Shown piece by piece: positions 54,728 through 63,000 of a stretch of 64,000 bases of DNA. Below the pieces are notes generated by a model. That model saw only the letters and a list, made by a program, of their open reading frames with translations. It had not been told where the DNA came from and searched no databases. The translations under genes and the position numbers were made by a program. This DNA is from an uncultured Bacteroidota bacterium (GTDB lineage Bacteria > Bacteroidota > Bacteroidia > UKL13-3): contig CAINMV010000037.1 of NCBI GenBank assembly GCA_903850915.1, positions 62,001 through 126,000 on the forward strand, given 5' to 3'. Positions within the stretch are counted from its first letter, which is position 1. Each line of letters begins with the position of its first letter.

Positions 54728-55186
54728 ATGGAACGTAACAAATTACTTACCATTGCGGTAATCGGGCTTTTACTGATTAACTTAGGTACCATAAGTTTCT
54801 TGTGGTTAAGGAAACCACCCCACCCAGAACAACAAAAAGAGGAAAAATTCAAGATTATTATTGATAAGCTTGAATTTAACGCAGAGCAACAAAAAAAATA
54901 TATGAATTTAGTGCATGCGCATCATCAATCTTTTGAAAAACTTAACGAAGCAACCTGCAATTTAAGAAGAGACTATTATTCTTTAATGAAAAATGATGCT
55001 ATAGACAGAATACAAGCAGATTCATTGAACACTTTAATTGGAAAAAATCAAAGCGAAATAAATCAACTAAACTTTGAACACTTTTTGAATATTAAGGCAC
55101 TCTGCGACGAACATCAGAAAGTACTTTTTAACAATTTTGTAGGTGAAATAGGTCGACTATTTAATCCACCACCAAAGAGACGATAA
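54728..55186 (+). CDS. Spy/CpxP-like or CnrX-like periplasmic sensor protein
   Basis: The 152-residue protein has an N-terminal membrane anchor (about 5-25), then a helical domain with LEFNAEQQKKYMNLVHAHHQSFEKLNE, LRRDYYSLMKND and a final LCDEHQKVLFNNFVGEIGRLF that follow the Spy/CpxP/CnrX pattern (LTxxQ-like repeats, here with HAHH as a possible metal site). It is the third gene of the sigma operon and a likely sensor of metals or misfolded protein. ATG at 54728 is chosen over a frame that overlaps the upstream gene. Confidence 0.7.
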   Translation: MERNKLLTIAVIGLLLINLGTISFLWLRKPPHPEQQKEEKFKIIIDKLEFNAEQQKKYMNLVHAHHQSFEKLNEATCNLRRDYYSLMKNDAIDRIQADSLNTLIGKNQSEINQLNFEHFLNIKALCDEHQKVLFNNFVGEIGRLFNPPPKRR

Positions 55187-55292
55187 TTTTTCAGCTTCAG
55201 TTTAAAGTTGCGACCAAAGATATTCTCTTAAAATTTCTAGCATCTTTCTTTACTTTTGAACCACAATATTTAAAGCATTTGGTGGCAAAATA

Positions 55293-56039
55293 ATGAAAGC
55301 GCAATTTTACTTTTTTCTAACCTTTATTTCAATTGGGTTTATTAAATGCACTAATAAACCCTCCACCTATTTATTATCAGGCAATATTAATAGCGATTTG
55401 AGCGCTTTGCTTCAGAAGGACGATTATGAAGTGGCCGTGATGGATTCTACGATACAGTCATCACGAGAAATGGAGTTATCTTACCAAATGCAAATGGCCT
55501 TAGAGAAAAATAAAGTTTGGTATGAGGATTATCTCTCTAATTATAGAGAGTCTCGAGTATTACCATATCACCACAATTTTGGACTAACGAAGGATGAATA
55601 TAACGAGCTAATGAACATGAAGTTAAAAGTGACGTTAGTCGCATCTTCGAAATCATTAGTAACTGTTTTAAACGAGAATGGCGTAATACACTTCGATAGC
55701 CATGGGGCAATTCCATACCTCGATAATATTAAAATTAATATCCAGAAACAAAATATCGAAATGGACCAAAAAATATTGGAGTTTTCTGATACTATTTATG
55801 TGGCTAATGAAAATCACGGCCTAAAAAGCCGATGGAAAGGTTACAACTGGAAGTACAATGAACCATTGGTGGACGATACGATTTCCGATGGTCTCTACAC
55901 AAAAAATTATAGCATTTCCATCGGTCAACTATACAAAGATGGAAGCACATTAATCACGATTAGCAAGCGAGAAGAAGCAGATGGCGAGTTAACCGTTAAG
56001 TTTGATAAACCACTAGTATTTCGCAAGTGCTGCTTCTAA
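55293..56039 (+). CDS. Lipoprotein of unknown function
   Basis: The 248-residue protein has a lipobox-like end to its signal (FIKC, Cys about residue 19) and an N-terminal YLLSGNINSDLSALL. The body has repeated strand-type segments (VTLVASSKSLVTVLNENG) and a C-terminal KFDKPLVFRKCCF with a double cysteine. It is separated from the sensor gene by 106 bp and abuts the stop of the convergent glycosyltransferase with 1 nt between. No family recognised. Confidence 0.6.
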   Translation: MKAQFYFFLTFISIGFIKCTNKPSTYLLSGNINSDLSALLQKDDYEVAVMDSTIQSSREMELSYQMQMALEKNKVWYEDYLSNYRESRVLPYHHNFGLTKDEYNELMNMKLKVTLVASSKSLVTVLNENGVIHFDSHGAIPYLDNIKINIQKQNIEMDQKILEFSDTIYVANENHGLKSRWKGYNWKYNEPLVDDTISDGLYTKNYSISIGQLYKDGSTLITISKREEADGELTVKFDKPLVFRKCCF

Positions 56040-56040
56040 T

Positions 56041-57168
56041 TCAACTCCTTCTTCCTTTCCATCTATAGGAAACCGTATTACCTAAAACACCAATCATTAC
56101 TACATAAATTACATGTATCATTTGTTCAGGTAGTAACCATCGCATTAGTTTTTTAATTACAAAAAACGTGGTAGCTTGATAAAGTAAAATCCCTTCTGCA
56201 ATTAATTTCAATCCAAATTGAATTGCAAAAACAAATAGCATGGATGAATTAAAGAAGAGTCCTATAAAATTAATTAGCAACGAAAGATTAAAGCAATAAC
56301 ATAAAAAAAGAATACGTGTGATATTTCTATTCTCATATTTTGTGCTTTTACTAACCCATCTCATTCTCTGTTGTATAAATTCTATTAGATTCGCTGTAGC
56401 ATGGGTGTTAACAATAACATCTTTGTTCTTTAAGAATAAAACACGACCTGGAAAACTTAAAAACATTTTATGCATCAAAAACTCATCGTCCCCGCTAGGT
56501 ATATGTTCGTTGCCTTTAAAGCCACCCACGGCGGTATAAGCTGTTTTTAAATAAGCCACATTAGCCCCATTGCACATATTTGGCTTTTGCCAATGTAATG
56601 CAGCCCCACCAATGGCTACTAATCCGGAAAACTCCAAGGCTTGAAATTGCTGAAACAGGGTACCACCTTTTTTCATTGCTACTGGTGAAGAAATAAAACA
56701 GGCATCATTCTCCTTTTGAAAAGCAACGATTGTTCTCACCCAATCCTGATGAACCTCACAATCGGCATCTGTCGTAATAATTAATTGACTTTGGCATTTT
56801 GATATAGCATAATCAATAGCTTGCTTTTTAAAGGTAATATGGTTTTCTTGATAGTCGGGATGAAGTAAGCGAATACCGTGATTCATATATTTAAGAACCA
56901 AAGCAGATGTATTATCTGTTGAAAAATCGTCAACAATTACAATATCAAGCAGATGTTTTGGATAGTTCAGTAATAAAAGCGTTTGTATTAAAACCTCAAT
57001 CTTTTTTTCTTCATTTCGGGCAGGAATAATAATACTCACAGTGGTTTCTGGAACAAAATTATGCGGAACCTTAAAAAACTTTAATCCAAGCCAGCCCCAA
57101 GTATAATAAAGCATCAAGGTAGAATAAAACAAAGCAAGAAATATAGATAGATAGGTAAAATAAATCAC
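56041..57168 (-). CDS. Family 2 glycosyltransferase, membrane-bound
   Basis: The 375-residue protein has an N-terminal helix, the GT2 domain with VSIIIPARNEEKKIEVLI, DIVIVDDFSTDNTSALV, TTDADCEVHQDW (DxD), GANVAYLKTAY and QQRMRWVSKS (QxxRW), then three C-terminal helices. These are hallmarks of processive or lipid-linked GT2 enzymes. It overlaps the flippase-like gene by 4 nt (ATGA), so they are coupled, suggesting a joint role in a surface glycolipid or glycan. Sugar unknown. Confidence 0.88.
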   Translation of the reverse strand: MIYFTYLSIFLALFYSTLMLYYTWGWLGLKFFKVPHNFVPETTVSIIIPARNEEKKIEVLIQTLLLLNYPKHLLDIVIVDDFSTDNTSALVLKYMNHGIRLLHPDYQENHITFKKQAIDYAISKCQSQLIITTDADCEVHQDWVRTIVAFQKENDACFISSPVAMKKGGTLFQQFQALEFSGLVAIGGAALHWQKPNMCNGANVAYLKTAYTAVGGFKGNEHIPSGDDEFLMHKMFLSFPGRVLFLKNKDVIVNTHATANLIEFIQQRMRWVSKSTKYENRNITRILFLCYCFNLSLLINFIGLFFNSSMLFVFAIQFGLKLIAEGILLYQATTFFVIKKLMRWLLPEQMIHVIYVVMIGVLGNTVSYRWKGRRS

Positions 57169-58136
57169 GTTTTGAAAAACTCAATTTTAGATAAAAAAAG
57201 CAAACCTAACAGCGAAGGTAAGAATAGATTTATACACCAAATTACATAAGATGATGCAAGAATAGTTAATTCATTAGAGATAAATGGCTTGAAAAAATAA
57301 ATAGATAGTGCACCACGAACTCCTAATTCCACCAGTGCCATAGTTGGGATAATAGCCAAAGCAATATAAATACAAGAGGTAATGATGAAAGAATCTGCCC
57401 ACGAAATGTCAATATCAAAGAATAGTAAGATGAGATAATATTGTAAACTAAAAATAATAAAACGGAATAACGAAAGCATCAGCAATAATGTTAAAATTCG
57501 GTTACTGAATGTGGTAAATACATTAAAAAGATGCTTTATTATTGCACCTTTTTTCAGCTTTGAAACAATCCAATATAAAATACTTAAATTAAAATAAAAA
57601 AGCAGTGTAAATACAGTAATAAAAAAAGGGATAATCCTTACTAGTAATGATGCTGACACGCTTAAATTCTCGTATCGTATTATATATATACATAAGCAAA
57701 AACCTCCTAAAATTAATGTAATGGAAAGCTGGCTTATACTTCCAACCAAACTTATAAGTAACCCTTTGGTTCTGTTAGCGCGTTTTAAATAAAATATACG
57801 TGCCGCAAAATCTCCCAATCTATTTGGTGTAAAAATGCTAAGTGTAATTCCACTTATAACCGCAAAAAAAGCCTCCAACCAAGTTACTTTTTGAATGCTA
57901 TCAATTAAGAATTTCCACTTGCCAGTCTCAATACCCCAATTTACTAAAACAAGAAAAAAAACACTAAACAACAATATGATTTTTGATATATCCCAAGATA
58001 AAATTAGAAACTGCGACCAAAGCAAATTGAATTTGTTCTTTATAAACAGCTCTTGGTATAAATAAAAAAGGCAAAGCAGCCCTAAACCCAATTTTAGAGG
58101 AAAATTTATACGTTTATACCATAGAGATTTTAACAT
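57165..58136 (-). CDS. Flippase-like membrane protein (LPG synthase TM region family)
   Basis: The 323-residue protein has about eight hydrophobic segments and the family blocks WIETGKWKFLI-like, FFAVISGITLSIFTPNRLGDFAARIFYL, and MALVELGVRGALSIYFF. This is the lysylphosphatidylglycerol synthetase TM/UPF0104 family, which includes flippases for lipids and glycolipids. It starts at the ATG 11 nt after a TATTTTTG box and is coupled to the glycosyltransferase by an ATGA overlap. Substrate unknown. Confidence 0.85.
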   Translation of the reverse strand: MLKSLWYKRINFPLKLGLGLLCLFYLYQELFIKNKFNLLWSQFLILSWDISKIILLFSVFFLVLVNWGIETGKWKFLIDSIQKVTWLEAFFAVISGITLSIFTPNRLGDFAARIFYLKRANRTKGLLISLVGSISQLSITLILGGFCLCIYIIRYENLSVSASLLVRIIPFFITVFTLLFYFNLSILYWIVSKLKKGAIIKHLFNVFTTFSNRILTLLLMLSLFRFIIFSLQYYLILLFFDIDISWADSFIITSCIYIALAIIPTMALVELGVRGALSIYFFKPFISNELTILASSYVIWCINLFLPSLLGLLFLSKIEFFKT

Positions 58137-58147
58137 AATTGAATTTT

Positions 58148-58155
58148 CAAAAATA
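58148..58155 (-). promoter_or_regulatory. -7 box TATTTTTG for the flippase-glycosyltransferase operon
   Basis: TATTTTTG on the minus strand ends 11 nt before the ATG at 58136. The ruvC box lies on the other strand in the same 60-bp region. Confidence 0.45.
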
Positions 58156-58183
58156 TATTAATATGCGGTAACTTTATCTGCAA

Positions 58184-58191
58184 TATCTTTG
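58184..58191 (+). promoter_or_regulatory. -7 box TATCTTTG for ruvC
   Basis: TATCTTTG is followed by CGGCA and the ATG at 58197, a 5-nt gap, predicting a leaderless or nearly leaderless transcript. Confidence 0.5.
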
Positions 58192-58196
58192 CGGCA

Positions 58197-58793
58197 ATGA
58201 CAAATTCGTCGCGTATTATTTTAGGCATCGACCCAGGAACACAAATTCTTGGTTATGGCGTTATTAAAATTAATGCAAAAAAAATGGAAGTGCTTACCTT
58301 GGGAGTGGTAAAATTGGATAAGTTTAGTGACCATGGCGTGCGACTAAAACGCATTTTTGAACGTCTAACCTTCTTAATAGAAACCTATACCCCTGATGAA
58401 ATGGCACTCGAAGCACCTTTTTTTGGTAAAAATGTGCAAAGCATGCTAAAGCTCGGCAGGGCTCAAGGTGTAGCTATGGCTGCAGGGCTAATGAAAGGAC
58501 TAACGATTAACGAATATGCACCGCGTAAAGTTAAACAAAGCATCACCGGAAAAGGAACTGCAACAAAAGAAGAGGTTGCGCTTATGCTACAACGTATTTT
58601 TGGTTTTGAAGAAATGCCTAAATTTATGGATGCTACTGATGGCCTCGCCGTTGCGTATTGCCATTATTTAGATTCAACAAACATGATTAAAAAACAGGCC
58701 GCAGCGGTAAAAAAACCAGTTAAAAAGCAATCTTCAAAAAATGCATGGGGAGATTTCGTGAAGCAAAATGAAGATCGCATAAAAAAACTGTAA
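58197..58793 (+). CDS. ruvC: Holliday junction resolvase RuvC
   Basis: RuvC cuts Holliday junctions in recombination repair. The 198-residue protein shows ILGIDPGTQILGYG (first catalytic Asp), MALEAPFFGKNVQS (Glu), and MDATDGLAVAYCHY (Asp pair). Typical RuvC is about 160-185 residues; here a Lys-rich tail (about 165-198, VKKPVKKQSSKNAWGDFVKQ) extends it. The tail may help DNA binding (inference). It converges on the 3HCDH-like gene with 8 nt between. Confidence 0.96.
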   Translation: MTNSSRIILGIDPGTQILGYGVIKINAKKMEVLTLGVVKLDKFSDHGVRLKRIFERLTFLIETYTPDEMALEAPFFGKNVQSMLKLGRAQGVAMAAGLMKGLTINEYAPRKVKQSITGKGTATKEEVALMLQRIFGFEEMPKFMDATDGLAVAYCHYLDSTNMIKKQAAAVKKPVKKQSSKNAWGDFVKQNEDRIKKL

Positions 58794-58801
58794 CGTTTTT
58801 T

Positions 58802-59452
58802 TTAATAAGAAGCTGACTTTAACAAAGGACAAATTTTATAACGCTCATCCTTAGTGTCGTTATAAATTTTTTCAAGCATAGTCACTACTGTTTTAACTCC
58901 AAGCTTCTCGCACCATTCAAATGGTCCAAAGGGATAGTTAGTTCCCAATTTCATTCCGGTGTCAATATCAGCTTTGCTAGCGGTACCCTCTTGCAAAGTA
59001 TAATAGGCCTCATTAATAATCATACATAATATTCTAGAGGTAACCATGCCAACCCTATCTTTAACAGGCGCAATCTTCCAATGTAACATTTCCTCCAAAA
59101 TTTGAATACGAAATTTTTGATTGTCATTGTGATAGCTAATTTCCTTAACACTTCTATGAATAAATGTCGGAAGACAATTCATCCCAAAAATGCTATCCTT
59201 CAATCTTAGGGTGTTTTGTAAGCTTTTCAGCTCCAATCCAACAGAGGATAAAATAAAAATGGTATCGCTCTGGCTTAAAAGATAACGCTCCAACGCCACT
59301 TGATGCTGTTCAAAATTTAAATCAAAAAACACATCATAATCATCCAGAGTTTCAGGAATCGTCATATTATGATAAAATATCTCAGCTGCTGCTGGTAGGG
59401 TTTGTTTTAGTTCTTCAAACCGCGTTAATTCGCCTAGTATTCCTATTTTCAT
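58802..59452 (-). CDS. 3-hydroxyacyl-CoA dehydrogenase C-terminal-domain protein
   Basis: The 216-residue protein has a C-terminal 3HCDH domain (about 120-200) with DRVGMVTSRILCMIINEAYY, GTASKADIDTGMKLGTNYPFGPFEW. The N-terminal 110 residues are Rossmann-sized but lack G-x-G-x-x-G (MKIGILGELTRFEEL instead), and the active-site His-Glu context is not clear, so NAD-dependent activity is doubtful. It may be a degenerate or regulatory homologue. Convergent with ruvC; divergent from ridA. Confidence 0.75.
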   Translation of the reverse strand: MKIGILGELTRFEELKQTLPAAAEIFYHNMTIPETLDDYDVFFDLNFEQHQVALERYLLSQSDTIFILSSVGLELKSLQNTLRLKDSIFGMNCLPTFIHRSVKEISYHNDNQKFRIQILEEMLHWKIAPVKDRVGMVTSRILCMIINEAYYTLQEGTASKADIDTGMKLGTNYPFGPFEWCEKLGVKTVVTMLEKIYNDTKDERYKICPLLKSASY

Positions 59453-59484
59453 TTTATACGCAAAGCAACATAAAATTTTACATC

Positions 59485-59865
59485 ATGCCAAAGCAAATTA
59501 TTTTCACTGAAAATGCGCCAGCACCAATTGGTCCTTATTCACAAGCTGTACTCATAAATAACACGCTCTATTGCAGCGGACAAATCGCCTTAGACCCCAA
59601 AACAGGGAATATGATTCAGGATAATATAAGCTTGGAAACGGAGATGGTTATGCATAATATTGACGCGATTTTACACGCTGCCAATATGAGTTTCGAAAAT
59701 GTAGTGAAAGTGACGATTTTCATCACCGATATGAATAATTTTGCTACTATAAATCAGGTTTATGGAACTTACTTTCAAACAACTCCACCCGCGCGTGAAA
59801 CAGTTCAAGTGAGTAAACTTCCCAAAAATGGCAACGTAGAGATAAGTGTTATTGCGGTATCTTAA
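59485..59865 (+). CDS. ridA: RidA family reactive intermediate deaminase
   Basis: RidA hydrolyses reactive enamine/imine intermediates from PLP enzymes to ketoacids. The 126-residue protein shows APAPIGPYSQAV near residue 12, SGQIALDPKTG, FENVVKVTIFITDM and the PPARETVQVSKLP segment with the catalytic Arg. It is a full-length member. It starts 32 nt from the divergent 3HCDH-like start and is followed by the GH3-like gene on the other strand. Confidence 0.95.
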   Translation: MPKQIIFTENAPAPIGPYSQAVLINNTLYCSGQIALDPKTGNMIQDNISLETEMVMHNIDAILHAANMSFENVVKVTIFITDMNNFATINQVYGTYFQTTPPARETVQVSKLPKNGNVEISVIAVS

Positions 59866-59911
59866 TTATATAGTCCTTTATTTCAATTGCTCTTAAAATG
59901 CATTTTGGCTG

Positions 59912-61471
59912 CTAAAGAAGTCCAATATTAGCGTCTGCTGTAAGAATATTCTTTTGCTTTAGGAAACTCACCCACTCTTGTGCGATGTTTCCTTTGAGAA
60001 CTCGTGGAAACTTGGTTTGACCACCTTCCTTTCCTCTTGTCTTTAAAAACTCATTGAAATAGGCATTCGGAACCAACGTTACAAAAACATCCTTTAATCC
60101 GTGCTTCCTTTCAATAGCATAATCATCGTTCATTAATTTCAAATGGCCATCTAATTTGTTTTTTAGTTCTTCTTTATCTACAGAAATGTCGCAACCAATG
60201 AACCATTGATGTGCAAAAAGTTTATCATACGAAACCCCTATAGTGGTAAATTCATTAAAGGCAGTACTATATTCATCACTTAAATAAGAGATACCTGAAT
60301 TCATATTGTCAACCGAAAGATGCTCTCCACATAAACTTAAAAAATGTTTGGTTCGTCCGGTGATTTTAATTTCAAAATTATTCAGCGAAATAAACTTTAT
60401 AGTATCTCCAATTAAATATCTCCACGTCCCAGCTACCGTTGAAATAAGTAAAGCATATTCCTTGTTCAACTCTACCTCACCCAGCGTCAAAGATTCGGCT
60501 TCCGGACGGATTTCATAATTTTCATCGAAGTTCTTCTCGTCAAATGGCACGAATTCGAAATAAATACCATTATTTACAAATAGGCGCATGCCTTTACTTT
60601 CACTGTGATGTTGATAGGCAAAGAAACCTTCCGAAGCAAGATAAGTTTCAACATACATTACCTCTTTACCATAAAGTTTTTCTAAGCTTTTTTTGTATGG
60701 TTCAATAGCAACACCTCCATGAATATATACATTTAAATTAGGCCATATCTCATGAATGTTTTTGAGATTGTACCGATCAATTATACGTTCAAAGATAATT
60801 TGAACCCAGGCTGGGACTCCTGCTACCGACCCAACATCCCAATTCGGCGCCTGCTCTACAATAGCATCGATCTTCTCTTTCCAGGAACTTTTCGCTAAAA
60901 TATGACTCTCCGGTTTCGAAAATTGTTCAAACCAAATAGGCTGACTTCCAATAGAAATTCCACTTAAGTCGCCGCTATAACTAATTCCATCATAGTTTAA
61001 GGTGGTACTTCCAGAAACAACCAAAGCATGTTTTGTAATCGCTTCTATCGGAGATTTCTTTTCTCTAGAAATTCTTAAAAACTGACGTATACTCCCCCGC
61101 TTGATAGCACGCAACATAGCACTACTTATTGGAATGTACTTTGTGCCTCCATCACTAGTACCGCTGCTCAAAGCAAAGTACTTTATTTTGCCTGGCCACG
61201 TTACATTCCTTTCGCCCGCTCTTGCTCTATCCCACCAGGGTTTTATGTCAGCATAATTATGGATTGGTACTTGTTCTTTAAAAGATTTCTCAAGATCGTT
61301 ACCCAAAATTATTTTCTCGAAATGATATTTTTTTCCAAATTCAGTAAACAAGGCGCGCTCCAATAACTTCCGCAACATCAATTGCTGTTGCTTAATTTTA
61401 TTGGGATGCGGAATTCCTAATTGTTTACGTATTTTATTTCCTTGTTTTACGATTTGTGATAAGAGACTCAT
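59912..61471 (-). CDS. GH3 auxin-responsive promoter family acyl-adenylate enzyme
   Basis: The 519-residue protein is of the GH3 superfamily of acyl-acid adenylating enzymes known from plants (hormone-amino acid conjugation) and common in Bacteroidota. It has KIKYFALSSGTSDGGTKYIPIS (the ATP-binding Ser/Thr/Gly-rich loop), YVETYLASEGFFAYQ (acyl pocket), TVAGTWRYLIGDTIKF and ITGRTKHFLSLCGEHLS (adenylation motif). The bacterial substrate is not known. It lies next to the PhoD-like gene with a 35-nt gap, same direction. Confidence 0.88.
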   Translation of the reverse strand: MSLLSQIVKQGNKIRKQLGIPHPNKIKQQQLMLRKLLERALFTEFGKKYHFEKIILGNDLEKSFKEQVPIHNYADIKPWWDRARAGERNVTWPGKIKYFALSSGTSDGGTKYIPISSAMLRAIKRGSIRQFLRISREKKSPIEAITKHALVVSGSTTLNYDGISYSGDLSGISIGSQPIWFEQFSKPESHILAKSSWKEKIDAIVEQAPNWDVGSVAGVPAWVQIIFERIIDRYNLKNIHEIWPNLNVYIHGGVAIEPYKKSLEKLYGKEVMYVETYLASEGFFAYQHHSESKGMRLFVNNGIYFEFVPFDEKNFDENYEIRPEAESLTLGEVELNKEYALLISTVAGTWRYLIGDTIKFISLNNFEIKITGRTKHFLSLCGEHLSVDNMNSGISYLSDEYSTAFNEFTTIGVSYDKLFAHQWFIGCDISVDKEELKNKLDGHLKLMNDDYAIERKHGLKDVFVTLVPNAYFNEFLKTRGKEGGQTKFPRVLKGNIAQEWVSFLKQKNILTADANIGLL

Positions 61472-61506
61472 TGTTTTGTTTAATATAACTATTGTAAAAC
61501 CTTTTG

Positions 61507-62949
61507 TTATTTTTTCTGATGCTTCTTTCGAGGAGTAACCGTTGTTTCAGGCAAGCTGTCCATTAAATCTTTCTGATATAGCGTTTGCTCCCAAAGGGTA
61601 TTATTGTCCTTATCAATGCTACGAATTAAAATCTTTCTTTCTCCGGGCATACCAGAAACATAAAACAAGCAGAAATTCTGTTTCACTGCTAAGGTGCCCT
61701 CCACACGCATCGGATTTATTTTCTCAGAGAGATTTAAAATATTATCAACGCCACTCGATAATGGGGATGAGGTAATATCGTATAATGTATAACTGCCTAT
61801 ATTCTTATTGTTAGCGAGTCTTTCTTTTTTAATTACTTCACTATGATGGCGATCACCTGTAATAAAAATAACTCCTGAAATTGTATTCTTGGTTATAAAA
61901 TCAATTATTTCCTTTCGTTCTTCTTGATATTGATTATAACACTCGGCCTTAGTGTTCTCATTTAAAAACTGCCCTCCTAAACAAATAAACTTAAATGTTG
62001 CCCGTGATGTGATAAGTTCGTTTTTTAACCACGCTAGCTGTTGTGCCCCCAGCATAGTCTTAGGAAAATTAAGTGCTTCGATACTTCTCGAGTCATCACG
62101 AAACGAGCGGCCGTCGGTTAAATAAAACTCACAATCGCTATACGAAACTTTAGTGTAAATACCCTTATCATTCTCCCCATAGGTTTTATTGCACCAATAA
62201 TCAATGAATGTTTTTTTGGTAACATCTTTCAATATGTATGATTTACTCGCATCATCTGGTCCATAATCATGATCATCCCACATGGCATAATTGGGTTGTG
62301 TAGCAAAAAAACGTTGCATGTTTTTATCCTTTCTAGTGTGGGCATAGCGATATGCAATTCCACTCGCACTGCTATAATCGGCTTCCCTAAGATAGGTATT
62401 ATCGCCAAGCCAAACCATCAAATTTGCGTTTGCGTTTGCCATGGTATTAAAAATTGCTGTTCCCTGGCCATAAGGATTTCCCGGCCTATCATAAGCACTA
62501 TCGTTTACATAATTACAACTTCCAGCAATAAATTTAAAGTCGGGTGCTGGCGCACGCCATTCCCATATTTCACGGGTAGTAAATGTTAATGGATATGAAA
62601 TCTTTTGCTCCTTTCCATCCAACAAAACAGAGTAATTGTATTTAACACCCGGCTCCAAGTCTTTAAGAATAATTTTAACTGTCTTTTCTTCTTTAAGTTG
62701 CTGAATGTCTTTAGTGTTATCGCATAATTCAATTTCAACGACTTCTTTTTGCTTCGCGCTTTTTTCGGGATAATATTGAATAGCAATTTTCCGTGCACCT
62801 GAAGTCATTAGCCAAAACATCACTTCTTTGTGTTCACAATAGCCCAACATAGGCCCGGCAAGCAATTTAACTTGTTGCGAAGTCGAATCGTGAAAAAAAA
62901 GAATTCCTAGGATTAAAGCAGTTAATTTTCTTAAAAACATTTTTAGCAT
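61507..62949 (-). CDS. PhoD-like alkaline phosphatase, exported
   Basis: The 480-residue protein has a signal peptide ending DSTS before QQVKLL. It has an N-terminal fibronectin-like domain (about 25-130) and a metallophosphatase domain with FIAGSCNYVND, MVWLGDNTYLRE (metal Asp), YAMWDDHDYGPDD, FICLGGQFLNE and FITGDRHHSEVIKK (His ligands), as in PhoD phosphomono/diesterases. It acts outside the inner membrane. The start may be the first ATG or the one three codons later. Gene order: waaA, PhoD-like, GH3-like in one direction. Confidence 0.88.
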   Translation of the reverse strand: MLKMFLRKLTALILGILFFHDSTSQQVKLLAGPMLGYCEHKEVMFWLMTSGARKIAIQYYPEKSAKQKEVVEIELCDNTKDIQQLKEEKTVKIILKDLEPGVKYNYSVLLDGKEQKISYPLTFTTREIWEWRAPAPDFKFIAGSCNYVNDSAYDRPGNPYGQGTAIFNTMANANANLMVWLGDNTYLREADYSSASGIAYRYAHTRKDKNMQRFFATQPNYAMWDDHDYGPDDASKSYILKDVTKKTFIDYWCNKTYGENDKGIYTKVSYSDCEFYLTDGRSFRDDSRSIEALNFPKTMLGAQQLAWLKNELITSRATFKFICLGGQFLNENTKAECYNQYQEERKEIIDFITKNTISGVIFITGDRHHSEVIKKERLANNKNIGSYTLYDITSSPLSSGVDNILNLSEKINPMRVEGTLAVKQNFCLFYVSGMPGERKILIRSIDKDNNTLWEQTLYQKDLMDSLPETTVTPRKKHQKK

Positions 62950-63000
62950 CTTTAAATAAAGTGCGTAAAAATAACAAATTTTATATTGATGATGGAGAGG

